8,102 bases of DNA from Candidatus Bathyarchaeota archaeon. Lineage in GTDB: Archaea > Thermoproteota > Bathyarchaeia > 40CM-2-53-6 > RBG-13-38-9. Positions within the stretch are counted from its first letter, which is position 1. Each line of letters starts with the position of its first letter. This document shows positions 1 through 5,711 of this stretch, one piece after another. The translations under genes were made by a program, and so were the position numbers. Where the stretch lies: NCBI GenBank assembly GCA_007050885.1, contig SMYQ01000051.1:6840-14941 (forward strand). Direction: 5' to 3'. Under the pieces are notes generated by a model. The model searched no databases, was not told where the DNA came from, and worked only from the letters and a program-made list of their open reading frames with translations.

Positions 1-309
1 ACCTACCAATTTCCAGATTCCCTTCAACGTCGAGCAGTAATACTAGCTCTAATGGAAGTATTCGCATCTACAGGAGCAACAACACTAATGACTGCTGAAT
101 TACGAACTTCTGGCTTAGAGAGAAAAGTACAATTAGAAGAATATTTGGCTCATGGTGTAATAATCATGCAAACTCTACAAGTAGGTAAAGCGGCTACAAG
201 GGTTCTTCAGATAGAGAAGATGCGAGAAACACCAATCGATACGCAAATGAGACCATATAGAATTAACGAAAAAGGTATTGAAGTCTATCCTAAAGAAAGT
301 GTTTTCTAA
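1..309 (+). CDS. KaiC/RecA-like ATPase, C-terminal part (5' truncated)
   Basis: The reading frame is open from the first base and ends at TAA 307-309, so the last 102 residues of a longer protein are visible. The pattern matches the end of archaeal KaiC-domain ATPases (RecA superfamily): a DSLQRRA segment, a hydrophobic strand followed by TGATTLMTAEL, an LEEYLAHGVIIM segment, the LQIEKMRETP motif, and a terminal PYRINEKGIEVYP strand. In this family the IxKMRxT segment lies at the subunit interface of the hexamer. The Walker A and B motifs would lie upstream, outside the window, so the number of KaiC domains and catalytic competence cannot be judged. Such archaeal proteins are usually proposed to be ATP-dependent signalling or regulatory switches; the partner is unknown here. 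It converges on the minus-strand gene ending at 396. Family call is firm; exact role is not. Confidence 0.85.
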   Translation, partial: TYQFPDSLQRRAVILALMEVFASTGATTLMTAELRTSGLERKVQLEEYLAHGVIIMQTLQVGKAATRVLQIEKMRETPIDTQMRPYRINEKGIEVYPKESVF

Positions 310-395
310 TCTGATGCTTCGCTAGGGCTCACTCTACTTGAGATATTTAATGTGCCCGTTCTGTTGGATATGTACATCTATTTAGGTTATGGTCC

Positions 396-668
396 TTAGG
401 GTGGATTTTCAGGTGTCGAAGCTACTTCAGCCTCAAGTGGAGCTGGTGGTGGTGTGGTAAGCATTGTCCACCCTATCCACATGCATATCAATAGTGCAGC
501 AATTACGAATAGAAACACTGGAATTGCGATTGCCCACCAGTCAAGCCAAGCTGGCCAGCTTGGAATATATGAGGAGACAACTGGTGCAAAGAAAGCTGCT
601 ACGTATACAATGGTGATGATTAGTGAGATTAGAAGAATCAATCCACCATAGGTTTGATCTTTATTCAT
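396..668 (-). CDS. Small two-TM membrane protein of unknown function
   Basis: This encodes 90 residues. Two strongly hydrophobic segments lie at about residues 8-30 and 44-69, joined by a short Pro/Trp-rich loop (YIPSWPAWLDWW). A hydrophilic, proline-rich tail follows (TTPPPAPLEAEV, ending ENPP). I do not recognise a family and assign no function. ATG 666-668 is a good start: GAGG lies about 8 bases upstream, and a TATA-like box at 712-719 on the minus strand is about 44 bases from the start codon. The gene is downstream of thrS on the same strand with a 91-bp gap holding this promoter, so it is probably a separate unit. It is real rather than a chance frame: the two-TM layout, the SD and the promoter all agree, whereas the opposite-strand frame has none of these. 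Confidence 0.75.
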   Translation of the reverse strand: MNKDQTYGGLILLISLIITIVYVAAFFAPVVSSYIPSWPAWLDWWAIAIPVFLFVIAALLICMWIGWTMLTTPPPAPLEAEVASTPENPP

Positions 669-711
669 GTTGCATGCCTCTAATAATGTTCGATCATAAG
701 GGTTTGAAGGG

Positions 712-719
712 ATATAAAA
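712..719 (-). promoter_or_regulatory. TATA box for the 90-aa membrane protein gene
   Basis: On the minus strand this reads TTTTATAT followed by CCC, in the gap between the thrS stop and the ATG at 668. A start site about 25 bases downstream would give a leader of about 20 bases that includes the GAGG ribosome-binding site. This is inferred from archaeal TATA/BRE spacing only. Confidence 0.5.
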
Positions 720-759
720 CTTTCAAAATCGATGTGTAGCTTCTGTTTAAGTCTATGTT

Positions 760-2595
760 CTACCTGTATCCGGGTCTTGTGCTTATTAATCTTGGTAAGG
801 TCATGGGTAGAAATGGGTACTCTTCATTCTTTTTACTTAATTCAGTTAGCAGGTCATTTATTGTAAAATCTTTAGTATTTTTTTCATTTCTAATTCGAAC
901 TGGAAATTTTTTGGCTCCTGATTCTTTTTTACCAATTACCATGATGTAAGGAACCCAGTTTACTTCGGCATCTCTAATTCTTTTCTGTAGTGTCTCCTCA
1001 CGATCGTCAATGTCAACTCTGACCATTTTTTCAAGTTCATCAGCTACGCTATTTGCGTCCGTTAATTGTTCTGGAGTCACTGGAATTATTCTGATTTGTG
1101 TCGGAGAAAGCCAGAGAGGAAGTTGAGGTTTCTTTCCAAGCTTTTCAGCCTTTGTAGCACAGTCAAATATTGTAAACATGTATCTTTCTACGGTTCCAAT
1201 AATTGCAGTATGGATTATGACAGGATATTTCTTCCCGCCATAATGATCTGTATAAGATATGTTGAATCGTTCTGCGTTTCCAACGTCTATCTGAAATGTA
1301 GCTATTTCACGAGGTCTATCTAATTCGTCTATAATTGTATATTCAACATTCAGTACCCAGTAGAAAACTCCTTCAGGAACGAAATTGATCAATATTGGCT
1401 TTCTTTCTATTCTTACAAGCTCCATGAAATAGTCTTTATTGTTTTCAAAGAATTTTTGTGTAGTATTATAGATTGAAACATATTCTCTGCCTAAAGCTCT
1501 TATTTCATCATAAATTTTTTCATGTATTTTATGTGAGACAGTTTTTGCTTCGTCAGTGTCTCTGCAATATACGTGAAGGTCAGGCATATGGAGTTTCCTA
1601 ACTCTGAAACAGAGTAAAAGTTCGCCACTTTGTTCCAATCTATAGCTGTCTGCCAGTTCAAAGGTTCCAAAAGGAAACTGTTTGTAACTTAAGGACCAAT
1701 CTTTTACCATGGCAAATTGCTGATGGCAGGCGGCATAACGCATTACAAAACGTTTCTGATCCAAATCAACCTCATATAATCTATCTCCAAATAAGTCAGC
1801 GTGTTGTTTAACAGGTTCGACGGAAAGATCAAACATGTTTGTTCCTCTTACTCTGAATAGTGGAATGCCTGTCGATTTGGCTTGCAACCATGCATGTTCG
1901 CTAATCAACTCAAAGAGTAGAGTTCCTTGTGGGCCAAATCGCATATGTCCTACGTCAGAGTAAGGTTCCCATTCAATTCCAAATTTCTTACAATACTCAA
2001 GATATTTGGGTTCTCCACCATGTAGTGCTTTTTTGAACACCTCTTTTTCAATGAGAGATTTGAACTCGTGATCTTGATAATTTAGATATTCTTCAGGGTC
2101 ACTCAGTTTACCATCAGGACTGAAAACCATGAATTTTGTCTCTATAGGTTTGGGCTTTGACTTAGACTTTTCAACGCTAATGTTTTTCGATAATTCTGCC
2201 ATAGGATGTCCTTTACATTCCAATTTGAAACTCTTATAGTATCCAAAGGGGCTTCTTTTTACATTCAATCCTCGTGAAGCTAGATTTTCTGTTAATTTTA
2301 TTAGAAGGGGAATGGCTAAGGATGGAGGTCCTAAGTCATCAGATAAATGGGCATATGGGTATACTAGAATGTTAGTTGTTCCTACATTTGAGGCTGTTTT
2401 CGATATCTCATCTGCAACCTGAAGAATTAAACTATCTGTATTTTGCTCATCACTATTCTCTATTGTACAAAAAACAATTAGCGCGTCATCGATACTGTCC
2501 TTTTTTAGTTCCTCTACCAAGGGTTCGGCTGCTTTAATCGCCTGACTTTTCACCTCAAACTCAAAATGGTTACTGTGAATAAGTAATATTCTCAG
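760..2595 (-). CDS. thrS: Threonyl-tRNA synthetase, archaeal type, probable CTG start
   Basis: This cytoplasmic class II aminoacyl-tRNA synthetase charges tRNA-Thr with threonine. From the CTG it has 611 residues, a normal length for the archaeal form. The N-terminal D-aminoacyl-tRNA-deacylase-like editing domain (about 1-140) carries YPYAHL (79-84) and KGHP (128-131). In this family that domain removes mischarged serine. The catalytic core includes an RGTNMFD segment, RYAACHQQF with the Zn-ligand Cys290, RLEQSGEL, and DLH with His341. It also has His462 and motif 3 GTVER (467-471). The anticodon-binding domain begins at WLSPTQIRIIP (495-505) and continues through VDIDDR and AEVNWVPYI. The first ATG/GTG/TTG-type codon in frame is GTG 2551-2553. 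Starting there would remove RILLIHSNHFEFE, the conserved first strand of the editing domain, so I place the start at CTG 2593-2595, with AGGAG 11 bases upstream. An in-frame stop at 2599-2601 bounds the frame. It probably shares a transcript with the 68-aa gene 26 bp upstream. Confidence 0.96.
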   Translation of the reverse strand: MRILLIHSNHFEFEVKSQAIKAAEPLVEELKKDSIDDALIVFCTIENSDEQNTDSLILQVADEISKTASNVGTTNILVYPYAHLSDDLGPPSLAIPLLIKLTENLASRGLNVKRSPFGYYKSFKLECKGHPMAELSKNISVEKSKSKPKPIETKFMVFSPDGKLSDPEEYLNYQDHEFKSLIEKEVFKKALHGGEPKYLEYCKKFGIEWEPYSDVGHMRFGPQGTLLFELISEHAWLQAKSTGIPLFRVRGTNMFDLSVEPVKQHADLFGDRLYEVDLDQKRFVMRYAACHQQFAMVKDWSLSYKQFPFGTFELADSYRLEQSGELLLCFRVRKLHMPDLHVYCRDTDEAKTVSHKIHEKIYDEIRALGREYVSIYNTTQKFFENNKDYFMELVRIERKPILINFVPEGVFYWVLNVEYTIIDELDRPREIATFQIDVGNAERFNISYTDHYGGKKYPVIIHTAIIGTVERYMFTIFDCATKAEKLGKKPQLPLWLSPTQIRIIPVTPEQLTDANSVADELEKMVRVDIDDREETLQKRIRDAEVNWVPYIMVIGKKESGAKKFPVRIRNEKNTKDFTINDLLTELSKKNEEYPFLPMTLPRLISTRPGYR

Positions 2596-2606
2596 ATTTC
2601 AAAACG

Positions 2607-2611
2607 CTCCT
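2607..2611 (-). promoter_or_regulatory. Shine-Dalgarno AGGAG supporting the thrS CTG start
   Basis: On the minus strand AGGAG lies between the stop of the 68-aa gene and the CTG at 2595, with 11 bases between. It is about 53 bases from the GTG at 2553, much too far to serve that codon. It therefore favours the upstream CTG as the initiation site. Confidence 0.55.
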
Positions 2612-2621
2612 ACATTGAACG

Positions 2622-2828
2622 CTACTTTGACATCCGCCATTTTTCAATAAGCCTATCTTTTTTTGTTTTCTTTTTGAATTCTTTATAATGATCTTTGCAT
2701 AAGTAAGCTCTTCTTGAGCTTCCGACTTTCAATCCAGCTTTTGTTGCTTTTTCAACAGCTAGTGATCTTAAAGCGGTATTATTGCATCCTGACACACTGC
2801 AATTTGTGCCTTTTTCAATCCTACCCAT
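2622..2828 (-). CDS. 68-aa conserved-looking archaeal protein with Cys/His metal-site pattern
   Basis: This is a small, very basic protein. Four potential zinc ligands are visible: Cys10 and Cys15 (CSVSGC), Cys44 and His47 (YLCKDHYKE). A lysine-rich C-terminal tail follows (KKKTKKDRLIEKWR). The arrangement resembles a compact zinc finger or treble clef. I recall similar small proteins in TACK archaea but know no assigned function; binding of RNA or the ribosome is a guess from charge and neighbourhood. ATG 2826-2828 is preceded by AGGTGG about 9 bases upstream. thrS begins 26 bases after its stop on the same strand, so the two are probably co-transcribed. That suggests a translation-related role but does not prove it. 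Confidence 0.8.
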   Translation of the reverse strand: MGRIEKGTNCSVSGCNNTALRSLAVEKATKAGLKVGSSRRAYLCKDHYKEFKKKTKKDRLIEKWRMSK

Positions 2829-2864
2829 CTTCGTCTTCCACCTATCAAGATCAATACATACAAT

Positions 2865-2875
2865 GATTTATTATT
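2865..2875 (-). promoter_or_regulatory. Possible TATA box for the 68-aa gene/thrS unit
   Basis: The minus strand has an AT-only AATAATAAAT stretch about 37-47 bases before the ATG at 2828, which is a suitable distance for a leader carrying the AGGTGG site. It lies in the 128-bp divergent gap shared with the lipid synthase gene. Weak consensus match. Confidence 0.35.
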
Positions 2876-2956
2876 TCATACTTCATCTAACTTTTCAGCT
2901 AATAGCGGTATCTTAATGAGTAAATGTAGAAAGCTAAGATCAATGTCTTATAATAT

Positions 2957-3541
2957 GTGGTGAATCGATTGATCACTGCTTTCAGGCATAGAGTGAACAC
3001 GGTTTTAACTCGTCTTGCTTTATCGCTTGATAACTTGGGTTTTACTCCTAATATGCTGACTTTAATCGGCTTTATTTGTGCATTGATGACGGGTGTATTA
3101 TTCTATATGAAAATTAATTGGATGTTTACATACGTTGTAGCGCCATCTCTAATTCTTTTATCAGGTCTAATGGATGCTCTTGATGGTCCATTGGCTAGGC
3201 TTGGAAAAGCATCGAAATTTGGTGGGATTCTTGATTCTACTTTTGATAGACTTGGAGAAATCGTAATCTTCTTAGGAATAATTTTGGGTGAGTTGGCAAG
3301 TCCATTCTGGGGAATTGCTGCAATCTCATTTTCACTTATGGTAAGTTATGTCAGAGCAAGAACTGAAGTGGAAAATGTTAAGATGGAAAGTATTGGGATC
3401 GCAGAAAGACCTGAAAGAATGATTATAATAATTATTTCCTCTTTTCTATGGCTGATCGAGTATGGGGTTGCATTGATAGCAATCTTATCGATCATAACCT
3501 TTGTTCAGAGAACCGTATATGCCTATCAGAACGTTCGATAA
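2957..3541 (+). CDS. CDP-alcohol phosphatidyltransferase, probable archaetidylinositol phosphate synthase
   Basis: This is a 194-residue integral membrane enzyme. The family signature is complete: Asp73 and Asp76 in DALDGPLAR (73-81), then Gly89, Asp93 and Asp97 (GGILDSTFD). These acidic residues bind the metal and CDP group. Hydrophobic segments at about 33-50, 57-76, 101-134 and 155-185 fit the usual six-helix fold. In archaea with this type the enzyme joins CDP-archaeol to L-myo-inositol-1-phosphate, the first step to inositol phospholipids. The inositol-phosphate specificity is inferred from overall resemblance (the RARTE...GIAERPERM segment), and another CDP-alcohol acceptor is possible. 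The start is GTG 2957-2959 or the adjacent GTG 2960-2962. A stop lies just upstream (2951-2953), and no clear Shine-Dalgarno is visible, so the message may be leaderless. It converges on rps26e with only 19 bases between the stops. Confidence 0.88.
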   Translation: MVNRLITAFRHRVNTVLTRLALSLDNLGFTPNMLTLIGFICALMTGVLFYMKINWMFTYVVAPSLILLSGLMDALDGPLARLGKASKFGGILDSTFDRLGEIVIFLGIILGELASPFWGIAAISFSLMVSYVRARTEVENVKMESIGIAERPERMIIIIISSFLWLIEYGVALIAILSIITFVQRTVYAYQNVR

Positions 3542-3560
3542 GTGATTATTAAAATAAGGG

Positions 3561-3839
3561 CTAATATGTGCTCCTACGTTCGCCTCTGGCTCTAACTTTT
3601 GAAACGCCAAAATGTACGGCGCATGAAACACAATAATATTTGAATGTAGACGGTCTTGACAAATAGGCTCCACTCGATCTCAATTCTCTTGCCAGGCTTG
3701 GATCAACAAGTGAGAACCGACTTGTAACTCGCTTTGCTTTATCTCTAGGAACCAACATACCGCAGTTGGTGCATTGGACACCTTCACTTCGTCCTTTGCC
3801 ACCTTTGCTTCTTCCACTAGATTTTCTCTTTTTCCCCAT
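3561..3839 (-). CDS. rps26e: Small ribosomal subunit protein eS26
   Basis: This encodes 92 residues and matches archaeal/eukaryotic eS26 along its length. It has a basic, glycine-rich N-terminus, then a zinc-binding pair Cys23/Cys26 in VQCTNCG. The core LVPRDKAKRVTSRFSLVDPSLARELR is recognisable, as is the second pair Cys70/Cys73 in YYCVSC, followed by AVHFGVSKVRAR. eS26 sits at the mRNA exit region near the 3' end of the small-subunit rRNA, where the anti-Shine-Dalgarno also lies. The protein is found in TACK and Asgard archaea and eukaryotes, and is generally absent from Euryarchaeota and bacteria, so it is the best lineage marker in the window. The start is ATG 3837-3839, with no strong SD directly upstream. 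A TTTAAG-type element lies at 3873-3882 on the minus strand, suggesting a short leader. Its stop lies 19 bases from that of the converging lipid synthase gene. Confidence 0.95.
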   Translation of the reverse strand: MGKKRKSSGRSKGGKGRSEGVQCTNCGMLVPRDKAKRVTSRFSLVDPSLARELRSSGAYLSRPSTFKYYCVSCAVHFGVSKVRARGERRSTY

Positions 3840-3872
3840 TGTAACTCTAGCATAATTCCTACAAATAGAGCT

Positions 3873-3882
3873 CCTTAAACAT
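3873..3882 (-). promoter_or_regulatory. Possible TATA box for rps26e
   Basis: The minus strand reads TGTTTAAGGA about 34-43 bases before the ATG at 3839. With usual archaeal spacing the transcript would begin about 10 bases before the start codon, consistent with the absence of a clear SD. The consensus match is only moderate. Confidence 0.35.
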
Positions 3883-4012
3883 TATGCCTACAAACAGATG
3901 GAATTGATATGGATTGTTGAATAAATTTTTCTTACTCACACTTCATATGTAATCATCTTAGAATTATGTTGAAAGAGAAATAGCTAAAACTTGGTTTTCA
4001 TAAAGTAAGTAC

Positions 4013-4079
4013 TGGTAGGCAATGACGAGTCTGACCCAACTGATTGCGTGATTTGGATCTTGAGTGCGAGAGCCTGCCA
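4013..4079 (+). ncRNA. Candidate structured small RNA, unclassified
   Basis: The ends can pair as TGGTAGGC (4013-4020) with GCCTGCCA (4072-4079), 8 pairs with one G-U. Inside, CGAG (4026-4029) can pair with CTTG (4059-4062), and CCAA (4036-4039) with TTGG (4053-4056). This leaves an asymmetric internal loop of 5 and 9 bases. The element is locally richer in GC than the surrounding AT-rich spacer and is followed by T6 at 4081-4086. The G-U pair and the T-run both favour the + strand. The size and single-hairpin layout with an internal pocket recall archaeal guide RNAs, but there is no ACA/ANA tail (ACT instead), and the C/D boxes do not fit well (ATGACGA at 4022-4028 but no proper terminal CTGA). 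It is not a tRNA: there is no T-arm. I leave it unclassified; the structure was folded by eye. Confidence 0.4.
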
Positions 4080-4080
4080 C

Positions 4081-4086
4081 TTTTTT
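4081..4086 (+). terminator. T-run terminator behind the RNA candidate
   Basis: Six consecutive T begin two bases after the closing stem of the 4013-4079 hairpin. Archaeal RNA polymerase stops at T-runs, and here a hairpin precedes it. There is no upstream + strand protein gene for it to terminate, since the nearest one ends at 3541, which supports an RNA gene here. Confidence 0.4.
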
Positions 4087-4167
4087 AAGAGATACTTGTT
4101 AGAGTCAATATCTGTTGATCTGGATATGATTCAATTTCTAGGTTAGAGTAATATTTTTCTCATTAAA

Positions 4168-4189
4168 CTTAAATAAACTTAATAAATTC
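4168..4189 (+). promoter_or_regulatory. AT-rich promoter region (TATA) for the cytochrome c gene
   Basis: CTTAAATAAAC (4168-4178) or ACTTAATAAATTC (4177-4189) can act as the TATA element 33-54 bases before the TTG at 4222. The resulting leader would include AGGGT (4209-4213), a plausible Shine-Dalgarno. Which of the two overlapping boxes is used cannot be decided, because the motif is repeated at a 10-bp interval. Confidence 0.45.
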
Positions 4190-4221
4190 AAATTCATAAA
4201 CTACCTTTAGGGTTTACCGAT

Positions 4222-4563
4222 TTGGGAAATCGATCTCTAATCTTGATAATTGGAATCGCAATTGTTGTCGTAGCTGCTGGAATCTATTATATGTCTACGT
4301 CTTCAGGACCTAATGGAGAATCCGTTACTCCCACTGAAATAGTGACGTCTCCAAAATTTATGAAAGGTGAAGCACTGTACGTGGATTATTGCTCTGGATG
4401 CCATGGTGCTAAAAGAGATGGAGGAGTAGGACCAGCGCTTTCAGCTAGCAATGCTGATAGGAGCGTTATCGAGAATGGTGATCTAAATGAAGGGATGCCT
4501 GCGTTTAAAGAAGAGTTGAGTCCAGAAGAAATTGATGCTATAATCGATTATCTTAGTTCATAG
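4222..4563 (+). CDS. Membrane-anchored monohaem cytochrome c
   Basis: This encodes 113 residues. An N-terminal hydrophobic helix (about 6-24, preceded by Arg4) is an uncleaved anchor or signal. A Ser/Thr/Pro-rich linker to about residue 44 leads to a class I cytochrome c domain on the outer face of the membrane. Haem attachment is CSGCH (Cys57, Cys60, His61), and Met92 in EGMPAF is the likely sixth iron ligand. The C-terminal helix PEEIDAIIDYL is typical of the fold. It should carry electrons between membrane redox complexes; donor and acceptor are not in the window. The start is TTG 4222-4224 with AGGGT about 8 bases upstream; no ATG precedes the anchor in frame. It appears to be a single-gene unit: its own promoter region, and a T7 run about 40 bases after the stop. 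c-type cytochromes are patchy in TACK archaea and need a maturation system, so the gene is a possible acquisition. Confidence 0.9.
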   Translation: MGNRSLILIIGIAIVVVAAGIYYMSTSSGPNGESVTPTEIVTSPKFMKGEALYVDYCSGCHGAKRDGGVGPALSASNADRSVIENGDLNEGMPAFKEELSPEEIDAIIDYLSS

Positions 4564-4604
4564 ACTGTGTATGCTCAATTGATTTTCTGGAATTGTACAT
4601 AGTA

Positions 4605-4611
4605 TTTTTTT
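4605..4611 (+). terminator. T7 run, likely terminator of the cytochrome c gene
   Basis: Seven consecutive T lie 41 bases after the cytochrome stop and before the promoter of the next gene. The last three overlap the palindrome at 4609-4624. The hairpin comes after the T-run, not before it, so this would be an archaeal T-run stop rather than a bacterial-type hairpin terminator. Confidence 0.4.
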
Positions 4612-4624
4612 AGCGCGCGCTAAA
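4609..4624. repeat. 16-bp perfect palindrome with GCGCGCGC core
   Basis: TTTAGCGCGCGCTAAA is its own reverse complement. It is an island of eight alternating G/C bases in AT-rich sequence, 18 bases upstream of the probable TATA box (4642-4649) of the AIR-synthase-like gene. The position suits a dimeric regulator's binding site. It could also extrude as a cruciform or adopt Z-form. No T-run follows it on either strand, so it is not a standard terminator. Confidence 0.6.
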
Positions 4625-4641
4625 CTGGACTAATGATAAAT

Positions 4642-4649
4642 CTAAATAA
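4642..4649 (+). promoter_or_regulatory. TATA box for the AIR-synthase-like gene
   Basis: CTAAATAA lies 34-42 bases before the ATG at 4684. With usual spacing, transcription would begin near 4670, giving a short leader that starts around the AAAGGT site. It is inferred from sequence and distance only. Confidence 0.4.
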
Positions 4650-4683
4650 GAATGTAAATCAGACTACCTCAAAGGTTTAAGCA

Positions 4684-5697
4684 ATGGTTTTCCAGGTAGG
4701 TAAAATTCCATCTGAGATTCTAAGGAGCATTGTTTTTAGAAATCTGGGAATGATGAATGATAGGCTTTTAGTTGGACCTGGAATTGGAGAGGATGGTGCG
4801 GTAGTGCGATTTGGGAACAGAGCCTTAGTTCTTTCAACTGATCCTATTACTGGGACCGCTTCTAATGTCGGCTGGTTTTCTGTACACATAAATGCGAATG
4901 ATGTTGCTACGTTCGGAGCGAAGCCAAAATGGTATCTATGCTCAATAATGTTGCCGAAAGGATCTAGAGAGAATGAACTGCGGGGGATCATGAAGCAGAT
5001 TGATTCTGCATGCACCGAATTAGGGGTGACAGTAATTGGTGGTCACTGTGAGGTTACACCTTTTTTAAAGAGACCAATACTTGTGGGATTCATTCTGGGT
5101 GAGACCCGTCTCAATCGATATGTGACTTCAGCAGGTGCTTCTGTGGGAAATGTACTAATGATGACTAAGACTGTGGGGATCGAAGGAACTACGATTCTGG
5201 CAACTGACACAGAACGCATATTGAGAAAACATTTGAAGAAAGGAGTAATTAAGCGAGCCCAGAATCTTTATAAAAAAATTAGTGTTGTTCAGGAGGCGCT
5301 CATGGCTATGGAAGTCGGTGGAGTAACTGCAATGCATGATCCTACTGAAGGGGGAATTCTGTGTGGTATATGGGAATTGAGTGAGGCGTCAAATATCGGC
5401 GTTAGGGTCTATCGAGATAGAATTCCTATATCTTCCGAAACCAAGAGTATTTGTAAAATATTAAAAATCGATCCTTTTAGACTAATGAGTTCGGGTTCTC
5501 TTCTAATTGCGGCGAAGAAATCCTTGGCACCTAAAATCATTAAGAGATTATCTGGAAAACAGGTTCCTATTTCAGTTATTGGTGAATTCACAAAAAGAAA
5601 AAATGGAAGAAAACTTTTATCAATTGATGAAAGTTTCGTTGAATTGAAACCGCCTTTTCCGGATGATGTTTATACTGTGTTTTCTAACTTGAGATAA
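4684..5697 (+). CDS. AIR synthase-related (HypE-fold) protein lacking the HypE C-terminal Cys
   Basis: This encodes 337 residues of the PurM/HypE/ThiL/SelD ATP-binding superfamily. Visible motifs are GIGEDGAVV (33-41), STDPITG (51-57) with the metal/ATP-binding Asp, NANDVATFGAKP (70-81), a central VIGGHCEV strand (118-124), and the second-domain start HDPTEGGI (218-225). The length equals that of HypE. True HypE ends in a cysteine that receives the carbamoyl group for NiFe-hydrogenase cyanide ligands. This protein ends in VFSNLR with no terminal Cys, and no hydrogenase or hyp genes are near, so I do not call it hypE. It is best treated as an archaeal paralogue, an ATP-dependent enzyme of unknown substrate. 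ATG 4684 has AAAGGT about 8 bases upstream and a TATA box at 4642. The following membrane-protein gene starts 14 bases after its stop, so an operon is likely. Confidence 0.85.
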   Translation: MVFQVGKIPSEILRSIVFRNLGMMNDRLLVGPGIGEDGAVVRFGNRALVLSTDPITGTASNVGWFSVHINANDVATFGAKPKWYLCSIMLPKGSRENELRGIMKQIDSACTELGVTVIGGHCEVTPFLKRPILVGFILGETRLNRYVTSAGASVGNVLMMTKTVGIEGTTILATDTERILRKHLKKGVIKRAQNLYKKISVVQEALMAMEVGGVTAMHDPTEGGILCGIWELSEASNIGVRVYRDRIPISSETKSICKILKIDPFRLMSSGSLLIAAKKSLAPKIIKRLSGKQVPISVIGEFTKRKNGRKLLSIDESFVELKPPFPDDVYTVFSNLR

Positions 5698-5711
5698 ATG
5701 CTTAATCAACC

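Larger units (their letters stand above)
3840..4221. other. Intergenic region without a protein gene
   Basis: About 380 bases lie between the divergent starts of rps26e and the cytochrome c gene. I find no credible coding frame here. Its contents are the probable rps26e promoter at its left end, the hairpin RNA candidate at 4013-4079 with its T-run, and an AT-rich promoter region with short direct repeats at 4164-4195 before the cytochrome gene. The stretches 3890-4010 and 4090-4160 show nothing I can name. Confidence 0.7.

Noticed and set aside
454..651. Plus-strand open frame opposite the 90-aa membrane protein gene
   Set aside because: No ribosome-binding site or promoter, and composition is an antisense reflection of the hydrophobic minus-strand gene.
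755..1323. Two plus-strand open frames inside thrS
   Set aside because: They lie entirely antisense to the strongly conserved synthetase and resemble no protein.
3485..3673. Minus-strand frame spanning the ends of rps26e and the lipid synthase gene
   Set aside because: It overlaps two well-supported genes in other frames and has no family resemblance.
4013..4079. tRNA interpretation of the hairpin element
   Set aside because: The 7-8 bp closing stem resembles an acceptor stem, but there is no T-arm with a TTC-type loop, no D-arm and no anticodon arm, and 67 nt is short.
4609..4624. Hairpin terminator for cytochrome c
   Set aside because: The T-run precedes the palindrome on the plus strand, and no T-run follows it on either strand.
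4677..5591. Minus-strand open frames opposite the AIR-synthase-like gene
   Set aside because: Antisense shadows of a gene with clear superfamily motifs; no promoter or SD.
4684..5697. Naming the gene hypE
   Set aside because: The essential C-terminal cysteine is missing and no hydrogenase maturation genes are nearby.
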